This document shows, piece by piece, positions 8,595 through 18,047 of a stretch of 64,000 nt of DNA; positions within the stretch are counted from its first letter, which is position 1; every line of letters starts with the position of its first letter. The notes beneath the pieces were generated by a model that was not told the origin of the DNA, did no database searches, and was given only the letters and a program-made list of their open reading frames with translations. This stretch comes from Mogibacterium kristiansenii. Its GTDB lineage: Bacteria > Bacillota > Clostridia > Peptostreptococcales > Anaerovoracaceae. The position numbers were made by a program, and so were the translations under genes. The stretch lies in NCBI RefSeq assembly GCF_009695905.1, contig NZ_VUNA01000009.1, positions 1 through 64,000 on the forward strand. The letters run 5' to 3'.

Positions 8595-9293
8595 TTATCC
8601 TTCCAACGACTCGTTTCTTCCCGACAGGCTCCACTCCACCGGTGCTTCGCCGTGTTCCTCCAGGAACTCATTGGCCCGGGAGAAGTATTTTCCCCCGAAG
8701 AAGCCCCGATAGGCGGACAGCGGACTGGGATGTACCGATGTGATGATGAGATGCTGCTTCCCGGTAATCAGTGGCACCTTGGATTTGGCGTTGCTGCCCC
8801 AAAGGATGAATACAATAGGCTTTTCCCGCTCATTCAGCAGCTCAATCACCCGGTCCGTCAGCTGCTCCCAGCCCTTCCCCCGATGGGAGTTGGCCTGATG
8901 CGCCCGCACCGTCAGCGCCGTATTCAGAAGCAGCACGCCGGACTTGGCCCAAGGAATCAGGCAGCCGTTCCCCTTTGGCGGAATTTCAAACCCGACATCT
9001 TCGTGAAGCTCCTTGAAGATATTCTGGAGGGACGGGGGTTCCGGAACACCCGGCTGAACGGAGAAAGCCAGCCCGTGGGCCTGTCCCGGTTCGTGATACG
9101 GGTCCTGTCCCAGGATGACCACCTTTACATCCTGATATGGTGTGTACCGAAAAGCGTTGAAGATATCGTTCATCGGCGGATATACCGTCCCCTGAGAATA
9201 TTCCTTCTTCAAGAACTGCCGCAGGTTCAGATAGTAGCCCTTGCTGAATTCCTCCCGAAGTACGTCGTCCCAATCATTTCCAATATTTACCAT
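8595..9293 (-). CDS. ung: Uracil-DNA glycosylase, family 1
   Basis: Excises uracil from DNA as the first step of base-excision repair. The 232-residue length is normal for the family. The catalytic water-activating motif GQDPYH (Asp64) and the minor-groove motif HPSPLSA (His188) are both present, as is [10 protein letters not shown]. The start ATG overlaps the last 7 nt of the upstream PAP2 gene (shared ATGGTAA), which implies translational coupling. Confidence 0.96.
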   Translation of the reverse strand: MVNIGNDWDDVLREEFSKGYYLNLRQFLKKEYSQGTVYPPMNDIFNAFRYTPYQDVKVVILGQDPYHEPGQAHGLAFSVQPGVPEPPSLQNIFKELHEDVGFEIPPKGNGCLIPWAKSGVLLLNTALTVRAHQANSHRGKGWEQLTDRVIELLNEREKPIVFILWGSNAKSKVPLITGKQHLIITSVHPSPLSAYRGFFGGKYFSRANEFLEEHGEAPVEWSLSGRNESLEG

Positions 9294-9832
9294 TTTGAAA
9301 GCACATCCTTTCGTTCATAGAATCGGCATACCAGCAGCGCAATAACGGTTCCGCTGAGAGCTCCGCAGAGCACATCCAGCGGATAGTGCACGCCCACATA
9401 CAGTCTGGACAGAGCGATGAGGAATGCCAGGGTCAGCGCCGGCACGCCGTACTTCCGGGGAAGTTCCCGGAACATCACCACCGCCGTCACAAAAGAAGCC
9501 GCCGAGTGACCGGAGGGGAAGGACCAGTCCGAGGGTTTTTCCACCAGCCGCTGAACTCCGGTGAACATCTCGTACGGCCGGATTCGACCCACCAGGTTCT
9601 TCAGCATCAGGTTGTTCACCACAAAGGAGAGAATCAGCGCCGTCGCCGCAATGACTCCAACTCTCCGGGTCTTCTTGAAACACAGCATCAGCAGAATCAG
9701 GGCAATCCAAATACTTCCGGCGTCCCCCAGGTGGGTGATGAATTTCACCAAAGGTGTCAGTCCTTCGTGTATGACAAAATGCTGAATTTCCATCAGCAGA
9801 TTTCCATCCCATTGGGTAATTGTGCTGCCCAT
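9287..9832 (-). CDS. PAP2-type membrane phosphatase
   Basis: A 181-residue membrane protein of the PAP2/undecaprenyl-pyrophosphate phosphatase superfamily. All three signature motifs are visible: KNLVGRIRP (about residues 74-82), PSGHSAAS (about 106-113) and [13 protein letters not shown] (about 141-153, with the catalytic His). About five hydrophobic segments span the protein. It may recycle undecaprenyl pyrophosphate or dephosphorylate another lipid; motifs alone do not decide. GGAGG lies 5 nt before the ATG. Confidence 0.88.
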   Translation of the reverse strand: MGSTITQWDGNLLMEIQHFVIHEGLTPLVKFITHLGDAGSIWIALILLMLCFKKTRRVGVIAATALILSFVVNNLMLKNLVGRIRPYEMFTGVQRLVEKPSDWSFPSGHSAASFVTAVVMFRELPRKYGVPALTLAFLIALSRLYVGVHYPLDVLCGALSGTVIALLVCRFYERKDVLSKW

Positions 9833-9896
9833 TCTTCCTCCGTTTCCAAGCCGCTCCGGGCGGCCGTCCTTCCTGTAAAAACCTTTTCTTAACTAT

Positions 9897-9922
9897 AAAA
9901 GCCTGCGGCCAGGCCGCAGGCT
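9897..9922 (-). terminator. purA terminator
   Basis: GCCTGCGGCC/GGCCGCAGGC with a single-base loop centre (9901-9921) is followed on the minus strand by TTTTATAG, directly downstream of purA. Confidence 0.85.
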
Positions 9923-9983
9923 CTCCGCTCTATTCCATATTATATACGATGAATGGAGTCTTTATATGAATGTTCTGTATTTT

Positions 9984-11261
9984 TTACCGGAAAATCAGCT
10001 CGTCTCTTGCCGGACCGTTGGAAACCATGGTAACCGGAACGCCAATCAGCTCTTCGATGCGCTCCACATAGTCTCTGCATTCCTTCGGCAGATCTTCGTA
10101 CTTCGTAATTCCGGTGATGTCGCACTTCCAGCCCGGCATGGTTTCGTATACCGGCTTTGCCTTCTCCAGCTGAATGGTGTTCGGGAAGTCAGTGATGATC
10201 TCTCCATCCACATCGTAGCCCACGCAGATCTTCAGCTCGTCCAGGTATCCCAGTACATCTACAACGGTGAGTGCCACTTCGGTTGCACCCTGCATCATGC
10301 AACCGTACCGTGTTGCCACGGCATCGAAGTTGCCCACTCTTCTCGGACGACCGGTGGTAGCACCGAACTCTCCGCCGTCACCGCCGCGTCTTCTCAGCTC
10401 ATCCGCTTCCTCCCCGAACAGTTCGGATACGAATGCGCCGGCACCTACGGCAGACGAATATGCTTTTACCACACAGATAATCTTCTGAATTGCATACGGC
10501 GGAACGCCCGCACCGATTGCACCGAATCCTGCCAGTGTGGAGGAAGAGGTGACCATCGGATAGATACCGTGGTCCGTATCCTTCAGCGCACCCAGCTGAC
10601 CTTCCAGAAGAATCTTCTTGTCGTCCTTCAGCGCCTGGTGCAGCACGGCGGATGTATGTGCCACGTACGGTCTCAGAATTTCCGCATTTTCTTTGATTTC
10701 TTTGTAAATTTCTTCCGGATCCAACAGCGGCTTGTGGTATAGATGCTCCATCAGCGTGTTCTTAATCCGGCATACGTTCTCGATTCTCGGCATCAGGGTC
10801 TCTCTGTCCGCATACAGTTCGCCCACCTGGAACCCAATCTTTGCGTATTTATCCGAGTAGCATGGCGCCATTCCGGCCTTGGTGGAACCGAAGGATTTGC
10901 CCGCCAGTCTCTCCTCTTCATACGCATCCAAAAGCATGTGATAGGACATTACCACTTGCGCCCGGTCCGAAACGATCAGCTTGCTGTGCTCTACGCCGGC
11001 ATCTTCCAGCGTCTTCAGCTCCTCTGCCAGAATCTTCGCATTTACCGCTACGCCGTTGCCGATTACGCTGACCGCGTCCTTGCTGAAAATGCCCGATGGC
11101 AGAAGGTGCAGTGCGAATTTGCCCCACTCGTTCTTGATGGTGTGGCCGGCATTGCTGCCTCCCTGAAAACGAACCACATAATCTGCGTCCTGTGCCAGGC
11201 GATCGGTAATTTTTCCCTTACCTTCATCGCCCCAATTTGCTCCTACAACTGCTGTAATCAT
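9984..11261 (-). CDS. purA: Adenylosuccinate synthetase
   Basis: Catalyses GTP-dependent formation of adenylosuccinate from IMP and aspartate, the first committed step to AMP. The 425-residue product starts at the ATG at 11261, which has AGGAGG 4 nt upstream; the in-frame extension before it is leader sequence. Signatures present: GDEGKGKITD near the N-terminus (GTP P-loop variant), GGSNAGHT with the catalytic His, and the GxTTGRPRR segment. It stands alone with a candidate promoter at 11432-11460. purC lies 3 kb away but not in the same operon. Confidence 0.96.
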   Translation of the reverse strand: MITAVVGANWGDEGKGKITDRLAQDADYVVRFQGGSNAGHTIKNEWGKFALHLLPSGIFSKDAVSVIGNGVAVNAKILAEELKTLEDAGVEHSKLIVSDRAQVVMSYHMLLDAYEEERLAGKSFGSTKAGMAPCYSDKYAKIGFQVGELYADRETLMPRIENVCRIKNTLMEHLYHKPLLDPEEIYKEIKENAEILRPYVAHTSAVLHQALKDDKKILLEGQLGALKDTDHGIYPMVTSSSTLAGFGAIGAGVPPYAIQKIICVVKAYSSAVGAGAFVSELFGEEADELRRRGGDGGEFGATTGRPRRVGNFDAVATRYGCMMQGATEVALTVVDVLGYLDELKICVGYDVDGEIITDFPNTIQLEKAKPVYETMPGWKCDITGITKYEDLPKECRDYVERIEELIGVPVTMVSNGPARDELIFR

Positions 11262-11399
11262 ATTTCCTCCTTTAATGCAGCACTCTGCTCTCATAAAGGC
11301 TTTGTGACCTCGTCCAATGAATGACCTTCTGCATCGCCCAATTACCGTTGTAAAAATAGCTTTTTTTAAATCGCATGGGCTTCCGGTTTTTCCTTGCAA
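11262..11399 (-). other. purA leader with a possible 34-codon upstream reading frame
   Basis: Between the candidate promoter and purA a minus-strand frame opens at an ATG near 11376 and closes with TAA at about 11272-11274, directly touching the purA AGGAGG. The encoded peptide is basic and aromatic, with no known relatives that I recognise. Its own ribosome binding site is weak. It may be a regulatory leader peptide or chance. Confidence 0.25.
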
Positions 11400-11475
11400 A
11401 AAGGAGAATCCCCGAGCCACACACACAGGCCATTGTATAACAATTTCCTGTGCAATGCAAGGCTTTCGGGGATTC
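11400..11475 (-). terminator. Long-loop terminator of the GH53 gene
   Basis: GAATCCCCGA (11406-11415) pairs with TCGGGGATTC (11466-11475), and on the minus strand the structure is followed by TCCTTTTTGC. A second hairpin is nested in the loop (ACAGG, ATTGT, with ACAAT and CCTGT), giving a two-tier structure. Confidence 0.75.
11432..11460 (-). promoter_or_regulatory. Candidate purA promoter overlapping the GH53 terminator
   Basis: On the minus strand TTGCAT (11455-11460), a 17-nt spacer and TACAAT (11432-11437). The elements lie inside the loop of the GH53 terminator hairpin, so termination and initiation share sequence. Confidence 0.45.
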
Positions 11476-11490
11476 AACCGCACTTACGCG

Positions 11491-14457
11491 CTATTTCGTC
11501 TTCGTATTCTTCGATGCGGACCAAGCGGAATAGTAGGTCGTCTTTCCGACCTTCTTATAAGTCCGAACCCGTACGTAATACCGCTTCTTTGCTTTCAGCT
11601 TTGTCAGCTTCTTCGTGGTGGCCTTCGCGGACTTCACCGTGTACTGCTTTGTCGCCGATTTCTTAAAGGTCTTGGAGGTGCTCCGTTGAACCTGGAAACC
11701 GGTTACCTGCGCTCTCTGTTTTTTCCAATAAACCTTGATGGATTTCCGTCCCTTCTTCAGCGACTTCATTGCCGGTTTCTTCGGAACAATCCGGTATTTC
11801 ACGGATACGGTTCCCTTGACGCCTTTGTATTCCTGCTTAAATGTCGCCTTTACGGTGTAGGTGCCCACGTTTTTCTTGGCAGTGGATCCGGAAAGTTTGT
11901 AATACTTTGCCGGTACTTTTCCGCCTCGAATCGTCACGGAAACGGTCGGCTTCTGGGTCTTTCCGTTGTACGTGAGAGTCGGCTTCTTCACCGTCATCAC
12001 AGCCTTCGTGCCGCCGATAGCTTCTTTATAGAAGTTCAAGCTCTGCAGCATGTAGCCGTTAAAGTCGAACAGGCCCATATTGTCCCATGCGCTGGCGCCC
12101 GCCGTCGGCTTTTCTTCATAGAACATTTTGAAATCCGGAGAATATCCTTCGGCCGCTCTTGCAGCCCATCCGTTGCCGTATTTCTCCGAAATTTCTTTAT
12201 TTTTATCCCAATTGTGCTGTCCCGGAACGGTTGGAATCCATGCCGGCTCCCAGTAATACGCACCCAGGCCATTGTAGCTTGCGCCCAGCACTTTGTACAT
12301 ATCCGTAAGTGAATCCACCTGTCCCTGCGGACCCACCTTGTAGTTCACGTAGCTGCTCGGTTTGCCCACCTGGTTGTTGGTTCCGTCGGAGTCTTCCGAA
12401 CTGCTGAGCCAGGAAGTTTCCATTACCACAAATTCTTTTCCGTATTCCTTCGCCAGATTCTGTACGTCCTTCAAATCCGAAAGTTTGTTTCCGTTTCTAC
12501 CGGCCCAGAAAGGATAGTAGGAAGACCCCAGTACATCGTAATCTACGTGATACTTCTCCCACGCATCCATTACGGTCTTGTATTTATTGCGATTCGGCGT
12601 CTCCAGCTGAAGGGCAATCTTGGTATCCGGTGATACCTTCCGTACAGCGGATGCCGCAGAATTCAAGAACATGCAGGCAGTTCTCGGACGGTTCTTCACC
12701 TTGCTCTTGCTGCCCCATGCGTCCGTGTAGCTTTGGTCAAAGTCAAATGCGCCCGGAATTCCGTTGGTAATCTCGTTGCCCAGCTGAACCATCGTTACCG
12801 GAACATTGGCGTCTTTGAATTTCGTGAAAATCTCTTTCGTGTAATCGTAATAATCTCTTCGAAGCTGTTCGGTATCGTCAGCATCCTTTTTCCAGGCTTT
12901 CGGCAGAATCTGCTGGGTTGGATCGGCCCAGAAATCGGAGAAGAACAGATCCAGCGTAACGCTCATTCCATACTTCTTAGCTTCTTTTCCAAGCTCCAGA
13001 GCACGGTCCGGATCCATTCCGCCGCCGCCATAAGTGGTCTTGGTGCCGTCCGTATTGTGTTTCCACGGATCGTTCCATACGCGGATTCGAACGGAGTTCA
13101 CGCCGTGATCGCTGAGAATCTTCAGCAGCGGTTCTTCCTTTCCTTCCTCGTTATAAAACTTCACGCCGGCATCCTGCAGTGCTTTGTAAGATCCCACATC
13201 CACGCCTCGGATCATATCCTTGGTCATACCATCAATCTTTTTAATCTTCACCTTCTGGGCTTTCAGTCCCGGTTCTCCGCCGTATTCGTACGGATTGTAC
13301 CACTCCGTCACATCTGCTTTTGTGCCGTTTCCATATGCGAAAGCAGCGATGGATTTCTTCAGGTGACCGTAATTGTCCACCAACGCTGAGGACTCCCAAC
13401 CCAAGAGAGCATTATCGTAAATCAAGCCGCCCTCATTGCTTCCGCTTACGGTGGCTTTCAGAACATCGTAGATCTGAGATGCCTGCCGATCTCTCGTCGC
13501 CGAGGTGTCCTTGTCGTCTTTCGTCGGGAAAGAAATACCCGCAACGTACAGATTCTTTCCGGCTGCTTTCGCCTCTCCTTCATATTTTTGGAAGGCATCT
13601 CTCAACGCCGCAATGTACTCCGTGCTGTAATAGCTTCCGTACAGCGTCACGCCTACCGCGTCGTACTGAACTCCGTTCCTTTCTTTGTTCAGCTCCTGAA
13701 GAACCCCCTTAACATCCTCTGCCTTAGAGGAATCTTTCGCATCTCCCGGTGCCGCAATTCCGATTCCAACCTGAATATCCTTGTTGGAATCCTTGATGAT
13801 GCCGGAGATATCCCCCATAGCCTTCCAGCCCTTATCAGAATCGTTGCCGCTATATCCCAGGAAATTGTAATTCACGTTATTCCCGATGGTAATCATGTCC
13901 GGAGTAAAACCGGCTTTCGTGAATCCGGCCAGAACGGTGTCTTTAGTGTACGCCTTTGCCGCAGCGTCTGCATCCTTTCCATCCCAGGTTTTCGATGGTG
14001 TCTGGTCATTTTTGTCCGTCATCCAATCGCAGAACAGGAGCACCATGTTGGTCTTCAGGTCTGCCGCTTTGGCGGCCTTCAGAGTTTTAATTCCATCCTC
14101 CAAGGTGCAGAGGTTCTTCTGTCCCAAGTCACCGGCGCTAGGATTTACCGCCACCTTAACGGTCACCGTATTCACGCCCTGCTGCTTGAGGAATTCCATC
14201 AGATTCTCAATCGGTCTCTGCTGATAATCCTTAAATTCCTTTTTCCACTCCACATTCTTCTGATACATGGAGAAATCCACTCCGCGAATGGTCCCGTCGC
14301 TGATGTTCTCAATCTTCGAAAACTGATTCCATGCCGAGTTCTGTGCCGAATCCCCCGCAGTGTCTGCAAACACAGCTCCCGATTGCACGGAAAAAACCAT
14401 GGTCAGGCACAAAATCACCGCCACAGCGAATCGTTTTCTGCACAATCGATTTAACAT
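11491..14457 (-). CDS. Secreted double GH53 protein (arabinogalactan endo-beta-1,4-galactanase-like) with Ig-like and Fn3 tail
   Basis: A 988-residue exported protein starting at the ATG at 14457 (AAAGGGGG 7 nt upstream), with a signal peptide cleaved near residue 31 (VFA). It carries two GH53-like barrels. The C-terminal one (about 416-790) begins RGVDVGSY and has the canonical acid/base Glu562 in QLGNEITNG and nucleophile Glu680 in VVMETSW. The N-terminal one (about 56-370) begins RGVDFSMY, but the aligned positions are Asn194 (TIGNNVNYN) and a non-acidic residue (VAGISF), so it is probably inactive and may bind glycan. Then come an Ig-like domain (about 820-890) and an Fn3 domain (about 893-988) rich in lysine. 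No sortase motif is present. The likely substrate is beta-1,4-galactan, the family's usual substrate. Confidence 0.88.
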   Translation of the reverse strand: MLNRLCRKRFAVAVILCLTMVFSVQSGAVFADTAGDSAQNSAWNQFSKIENISDGTIRGVDFSMYQKNVEWKKEFKDYQQRPIENLMEFLKQQGVNTVTVKVAVNPSAGDLGQKNLCTLEDGIKTLKAAKAADLKTNMVLLFCDWMTDKNDQTPSKTWDGKDADAAAKAYTKDTVLAGFTKAGFTPDMITIGNNVNYNFLGYSGNDSDKGWKAMGDISGIIKDSNKDIQVGIGIAAPGDAKDSSKAEDVKGVLQELNKERNGVQYDAVGVTLYGSYYSTEYIAALRDAFQKYEGEAKAAGKNLYVAGISFPTKDDKDTSATRDRQASQIYDVLKATVSGSNEGGLIYDNALLGWESSALVDNYGHLKKSIAAFAYGNGTKADVTEWYNPYEYGGEPGLKAQKVKIKKIDGMTKDMIRGVDVGSYKALQDAGVKFYNEEGKEEPLLKILSDHGVNSVRIRVWNDPWKHNTDGTKTTYGGGGMDPDRALELGKEAKKYGMSVTLDLFFSDFWADPTQQILPKAWKKDADDTEQLRRDYYDYTKEIFTKFKDANVPVTMVQLGNEITNGIPGAFDFDQSYTDAWGSKSKVKNRPRTACMFLNSAASAVRKVSPDTKIALQLETPNRNKYKTVMDAWEKYHVDYDVLGSSYYPFWAGRNGNKLSDLKDVQNLAKEYGKEFVVMETSWLSSSEDSDGTNNQVGKPSSYVNYKVGPQGQVDSLTDMYKVLGASYNGLGAYYWEPAWIPTVPGQHNWDKNKEISEKYGNGWAARAAEGYSPDFKMFYEEKPTAGASAWDNMGLFDFNGYMLQSLNFYKEAIGGTKAVMTVKKPTLTYNGKTQKPTVSVTIRGGKVPAKYYKLSGSTAKKNVGTYTVKATFKQEYKGVKGTVSVKYRIVPKKPAMKSLKKGRKSIKVYWKKQRAQVTGFQVQRSTSKTFKKSATKQYTVKSAKATTKKLTKLKAKKRYYVRVRTYKKVGKTTYYSAWSASKNTKTK

Positions 14458-14698
14458 TTCTTTTCCCCCTTTTCTCATTATCGATTTTTTCAATAACCCT
14501 GTTTAATTTTACTATATATAACATCCTCGGAAAATAAACCAGCGGTTTATTTCCTGCTAAATTCACTGAAAAATTTCCCGGCCGCCTCAGCCGAAAGAAT
14601 CTTATTTTTGTGGGTGTATTTCTTGAACAATTCTCCGACAGGTGGTATATTTATTGAGTAAAGTCTTATTATGTACAGCAAAGAATGGAGTTATGAAA
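14458..14698. other. Divergent intergenic region between GH53 and purC
   Basis: This holds the minus-strand leader of the GH53 gene, including a 9-bp inverted repeat AAATAAACC/GGTTTATTT (14532-14540 with 14544-14552) that could be an operator, and the purC promoter at 14623-14651. No purine riboswitch core is apparent. Confidence 0.5.
14623..14651 (+). promoter_or_regulatory. purC promoter
   Basis: TTGAAC (14623-14628), a 17-nt spacer and TATATT (14646-14651) with TGG before the -10 (extended -10). It is about 48 nt upstream of the chosen purC start. Confidence 0.65.
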
Positions 14699-15568
14699 AT
14701 GAAAGAATATACCCCGGTTAAAGAAGGTAAAGTTCGTGAGCTCTACGATGCGGATGACAGCCTGATCATGGTTGCTACCGACCGCATTTCTGCGTTTGAC
14801 CATATTCTGCAGAACGATATCGTAGACAAGGGCGTGGTTCTGACCCAGATGTCCAAGTTCTGGTTTGATTTCACCAGCGACGTGGTTCCGAATCACATGA
14901 TTTCAACAGATGTGAATGATATGCCGGAATTCTTCCGGAACGAGAAGTTCGAAGGTCGCAGCATGATGTGCCGCAAGCTGGAGATGCTCCCGCTGGAATG
15001 CATCGTTCGCGGATACATCACCGGAAGCGGTTGGGCAAGCTATCAGGAAACCGGCGAGGTCTGCGGAATCAAGCTGCCGGAAGGACTGCAGGAGTCCCAG
15101 CAGCTGCCGGAGCCAATCTTCACTCCGAGCACCAAGGCTGAAATCGGCGATCACGATGAGAACATCTCCTATGAGAAGAGCATCGAAGTTCTGGAGAGAG
15201 ATTATCCGGGACACGGCGAAGAGTACGCTGCCAAAGTTCGGGATCTCACCATCGCCGTATACAAGAAGTGTGCGGACTACGCACGGGAACACGGCATCAT
15301 CATCGCCGATACCAAGTTCGAGTTCGGACTGGACGAGAACGGAGAGATTGTTCTGGCAGACGAAGTGCTGACACCGGACAGCTCCCGTTTCTGGCCGCTG
15401 GAAGGCTACGAAGTGGGCAAGTCCCAGCCGTCTTACGACAAGCAGTTCGTTCGTGACTGGCTCAAGGCAAACCCGGACAGCGACTACAAGCTGCCGCAGG
15501 ATGTCATCGACAAGACCATTGCGAAGTACAAGGAAGCTTACACGCTCCTGACCGGCAAGGAACTGTAA
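14699..15568 (+). CDS. purC: Phosphoribosylaminoimidazole-succinocarboxamide synthase
   Basis: SAICAR synthetase, condensing CAIR with aspartate using ATP in de novo purine synthesis. The 289-residue product shows the family signatures KEGKVRELYDAD, ATDRISAFDHIL and the SGWASYQETG segment, plus the C-terminal DTKFEFGLDENG. The second ATG at 14699 is chosen because GGAG lies 8 nt upstream; the ATG at 14693 would leave only 2 nt. The gene is monocistronic, ending at a hairpin just before a tRNA gene. Confidence 0.96.
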   Translation: MKEYTPVKEGKVRELYDADDSLIMVATDRISAFDHILQNDIVDKGVVLTQMSKFWFDFTSDVVPNHMISTDVNDMPEFFRNEKFEGRSMMCRKLEMLPLECIVRGYITGSGWASYQETGEVCGIKLPEGLQESQQLPEPIFTPSTKAEIGDHDENISYEKSIEVLERDYPGHGEEYAAKVRDLTIAVYKKCADYAREHGIIIADTKFEFGLDENGEIVLADEVLTPDSSRFWPLEGYEVGKSQPSYDKQFVRDWLKANPDSDYKLPQDVIDKTIAKYKEAYTLLTGKEL

Positions 15569-15587
15569 AAACAAATGCATACTGTTC

Positions 15588-15624
15588 GGGCGATACCGAT
15601 TCATCGTTGGTGTCGCCCTTGTTT
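15588..15624 (+). terminator. purC terminator
   Basis: GGGCGATACC (15588-15597) pairs with GGTGTCGCCC (15609-15618), with one T-G wobble, followed by TTGTTTG. The T-run is imperfect, so some readthrough into the tRNA is possible. Confidence 0.65.
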
Positions 15625-15700
15625 GTCTCAGTAGCTCAGGGGACAGAGCACCGCTCTCCTAAAGCGGGTGTCGGAGGTTCGAATCCTCTCTGGGACACCA
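15625..15700 (+). tRNA. tRNA-Arg (anticodon CCU)
   Basis: A 76-nt cloverleaf: acceptor arm GTCTCAG with CTGGGAC, D-loop starting TAGCTCAGG, a CTCCTAA anticodon loop giving CCT (reads AGG), T-arm GGAGGTTCGAATCCTCT, and an encoded 3' CCA. One T-G wobble occurs in the acceptor stem. Confidence 0.93.
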
Positions 15701-15707
15701 TAAAACA

Positions 15708-15748
15708 AAGCCGAAAGTCCTTTATTTCCGAGGGCTTTCGGCTTTTCT
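15708..15748. terminator. Bidirectional terminator after tRNA-Arg
   Basis: AAGCCGAAAG (15708-15717) pairs with CTTTCGGCTT (15735-15744). Runs of T follow on the plus strand (TTTTCTTT) and of A precede it, serving the tRNA and the convergent ATPase gene. Confidence 0.85.
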
Positions 15749-15774
15749 TTCGCAATGTTACAATGCATTGATTT

Positions 15775-16989
15775 CTAATTCCATTCCTCTGCCAACAGGA
15801 AATCGCGGATATTGCGGTGCTTGATTCCGTTTCTGCTCATGTCGAACTCATCCAAAGAGACAACATATTTCGGGTAGTTGTCGCGGATATTGTCATACGC
15901 GCCGAACTCACGCCGGACGGTCTCATCGGATGCCAGCAGATAGGCAACCTGAACATATAGTTTTTCTCCACTCTTGTCACATACAAAGTCGATTTCCTTG
16001 TCTCCGGTTCTGCCGACTGTCACTTTGTAGTCCCGGCGCAACAACTCCAGATACACGATGTTCTCCAAAATGAGGTTGATATCACGCATATTGCCGCCGA
16101 AAACAGCCTCCCGGATGCCGTGGTCGGCAATGTAATACTTCTCATTGGAGGCGAGAATCTGCTTTCCCTGCAAGTCCTCACGCTTGACCTGATAGAACAA
16201 ATACGCGTCGCAGCAGTATTTAATGTAGTTCAGGATGGTCTCCGGTGCAACGGTTCGTTTCTCGTTTTTGAAGAACTTCGCTAGAGAAGTTGCGGAGAAG
16301 GTCGTACCCACATTCGCAATCACATAAGCGATGATGCGTTCCAGCAAGTCAATGTCACGGATCTTGTTCCGCGTCACAATATCCTTTAGCTGGACAGAGT
16401 TGAACTGGTCATGAAGGTAGAGTTTGGAAGGAGCATCCTCGTAGCGGATGTTGGCAAGGTACGGCATACCGCCGGATAATAGATACTTCTGAAAGCATTT
16501 CTGAATCGGCTCATCCGGTGCGATGGGACGGTACAGTTCTAGAAATTCCGCGAAAGAGAAGGGGTAAATAACGAACTCCACAAAGCGTCCGCCGAGATAG
16601 GTGGAAAGCTCACCGGACAAAAGTTTTGCGTTTGAGCCAGTGATATAGATGTCGCAGTCAAGGGATACCCGGAGGGAATTGATACACTTCTCCCAGTCTT
16701 TTACCTCCTGAATCTCATCAAAAAACAGATAGACTTTGTCGTTGATCTCTGCGGCTCTCTTGGTAATCTCATCATGCAGTGACTTTGCGGTTTGCAGATG
16801 AGAGAAGTTCAAATCCTCAAAGTTGATAGAGATGAACTGAGCAGAGCTGATACCGGACTCCACAAGTTCCTCTTTTATAAGCTCCAGCATAACCGATTTA
16901 CCGCACCGGCGAATGCCGGTCATGACCTTTATCAGCTCCGTTCCGATAAACGGACGGATGCGCTTCATATACATTTCACGTTTAATCAT
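15775..16989 (-). CDS. AAA-type ATPase with DUF4143 C-terminus
   Basis: A 404-residue protein of the AAA_14/DUF4143 family. Walker A is GIRRCGKS near residue 24, Walker B is YLFFDEIQEV near residue 84, and the C-terminal half holds the DUF4143 nuclease-like fold with a KEIDFV segment. Family members are common accessory genes of unknown role. The ATG at 16989 is chosen because AAGGAGG lies 9 nt upstream; earlier ATGs are too close to it. Codon use is visibly more AT-rich than in purC and aroD, which with the isolated position next to a tRNA suggests acquisition by transfer (inference). Confidence 0.85.
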   Translation of the reverse strand: MIKREMYMKRIRPFIGTELIKVMTGIRRCGKSVMLELIKEELVESGISSAQFISINFEDLNFSHLQTAKSLHDEITKRAAEINDKVYLFFDEIQEVKDWEKCINSLRVSLDCDIYITGSNAKLLSGELSTYLGGRFVEFVIYPFSFAEFLELYRPIAPDEPIQKCFQKYLLSGGMPYLANIRYEDAPSKLYLHDQFNSVQLKDIVTRNKIRDIDLLERIIAYVIANVGTTFSATSLAKFFKNEKRTVAPETILNYIKYCCDAYLFYQVKREDLQGKQILASNEKYYIADHGIREAVFGGNMRDINLILENIVYLELLRRDYKVTVGRTGDKEIDFVCDKSGEKLYVQVAYLLASDETVRREFGAYDNIRDNYPKYVVSLDEFDMSRNGIKHRNIRDFLLAEEWN

Positions 16990-17193
16990 AAGCATAAGCC
17001 TCCTTGCCTGTGGCTGAACACAGTGTAACACATTTACGGCTGAAGCTCAATGGTATATTCCGAAAGCTATAAGATATAACTGATAAAATCTACACTTCTA
17101 TAAAACCGACAGTTACGAACGAAAAATTCCAGAGGAACTTACACGATGAAATCCTTGATGGAATGGAAGGCTTTAGCTGTATCGGAATTATCT

Positions 17194-17955
17194 TTACAGG
17201 GCTCCGTGAAGGAGTGTGAGGACCTGCTTCAGATCTTCCACACCCATCTGACCCGGAGCGGATGCCTTTGCGGCTGCGCCGAATGTCAGGGCGGATCCGA
17301 ATACTTCACCGCACAGACGGCTGATGACGCCGGTGCCCGCCATCGACATGGTGATGATCGGACGGTCTGCGTGAATCGATGCCATCTCCTCCGTGGCCGC
17401 CAGGAGGGTCAGCACGTCCTTCTTGTTCTGCGGCATCACGGCAATCTTCGGAATGTCCGCACCCATCTCCTGCATTTTGCAGAGACGGCGGACGATGTCA
17501 TCCTTCTCCGGCGTTTTGAAGAAATCGTGGTTGGACGCCACCACCTTTACCCCGGCGGCATGAGCGCCCTCGATGATTCTCCGGACGATTTCATCCCCCG
17601 TGAAAATTTCCACATCGACCATATCCACATAACCGGTCTGAGCCGCTTTGATGTTGATGTCCGCATAGACTTCATCCTCGATGGTTTTCTCACCGCCTTC
17701 TTTGAAGGTCCGGAAGGTCATCAGCAGCGGCAGGTCACCCAGCACCTGACGAAGATCCTTCATCACATCTTCCAGCGCTGCGAAGTCGAACACGTTCTCG
17801 AACCAGTCGATTCGCCATTCCACTACGTCTGCCGGAAGCCGGGTGATGGCTTTCGCCTCCTCCAGAATGGCTTCTTTTGTAACCCCCACAATCGGCACGC
17901 AGATCTTCGGCATACCCTCGCCGATTACCGTATTTCTAACCTTAACAGTATTCAT
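17194..17955 (-). CDS. aroD: Type I 3-dehydroquinate dehydratase
   Basis: Dehydrates 3-dehydroquinate to 3-dehydroshikimate in the shikimate pathway through a Schiff-base lysine. The 253-residue length matches type I enzymes. The active-site His lies in SNHDFFKTP and the Schiff-base Lys in PKIAVMPQ; the N-terminal CVPIVG strand and the EWRIDWFE motif fit too. The start at 17955 has AAGGA 8 nt upstream; a GTG/ATG 6 codons earlier lacks spacing. No other shikimate gene is adjacent. A TATAAT lies on the minus strand at 18015-18020. Confidence 0.95.
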   Translation of the reverse strand: MNTVKVRNTVIGEGMPKICVPIVGVTKEAILEEAKAITRLPADVVEWRIDWFENVFDFAALEDVMKDLRQVLGDLPLLMTFRTFKEGGEKTIEDEVYADINIKAAQTGYVDMVDVEIFTGDEIVRRIIEGAHAAGVKVVASNHDFFKTPEKDDIVRRLCKMQEMGADIPKIAVMPQNKKDVLTLLAATEEMASIHADRPIITMSMAGTGVISRLCGEVFGSALTFGAAAKASAPGQMGVEDLKQVLTLLHGAL

Positions 17956-18047
17956 CTCTCTTATCCTTTCCATTCCGCCTGATTATGCGGATTTATGAAA
18001 TCCCCATTGGACTAATTATACCTCAGTCCGATTCTTAAGCCACCCCC

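Noticed and set aside
8184-9320. A long plus-strand frame across GNAT and ung
   Set aside because: It covers two well-supported minus-strand genes and shows no recognisable domain.
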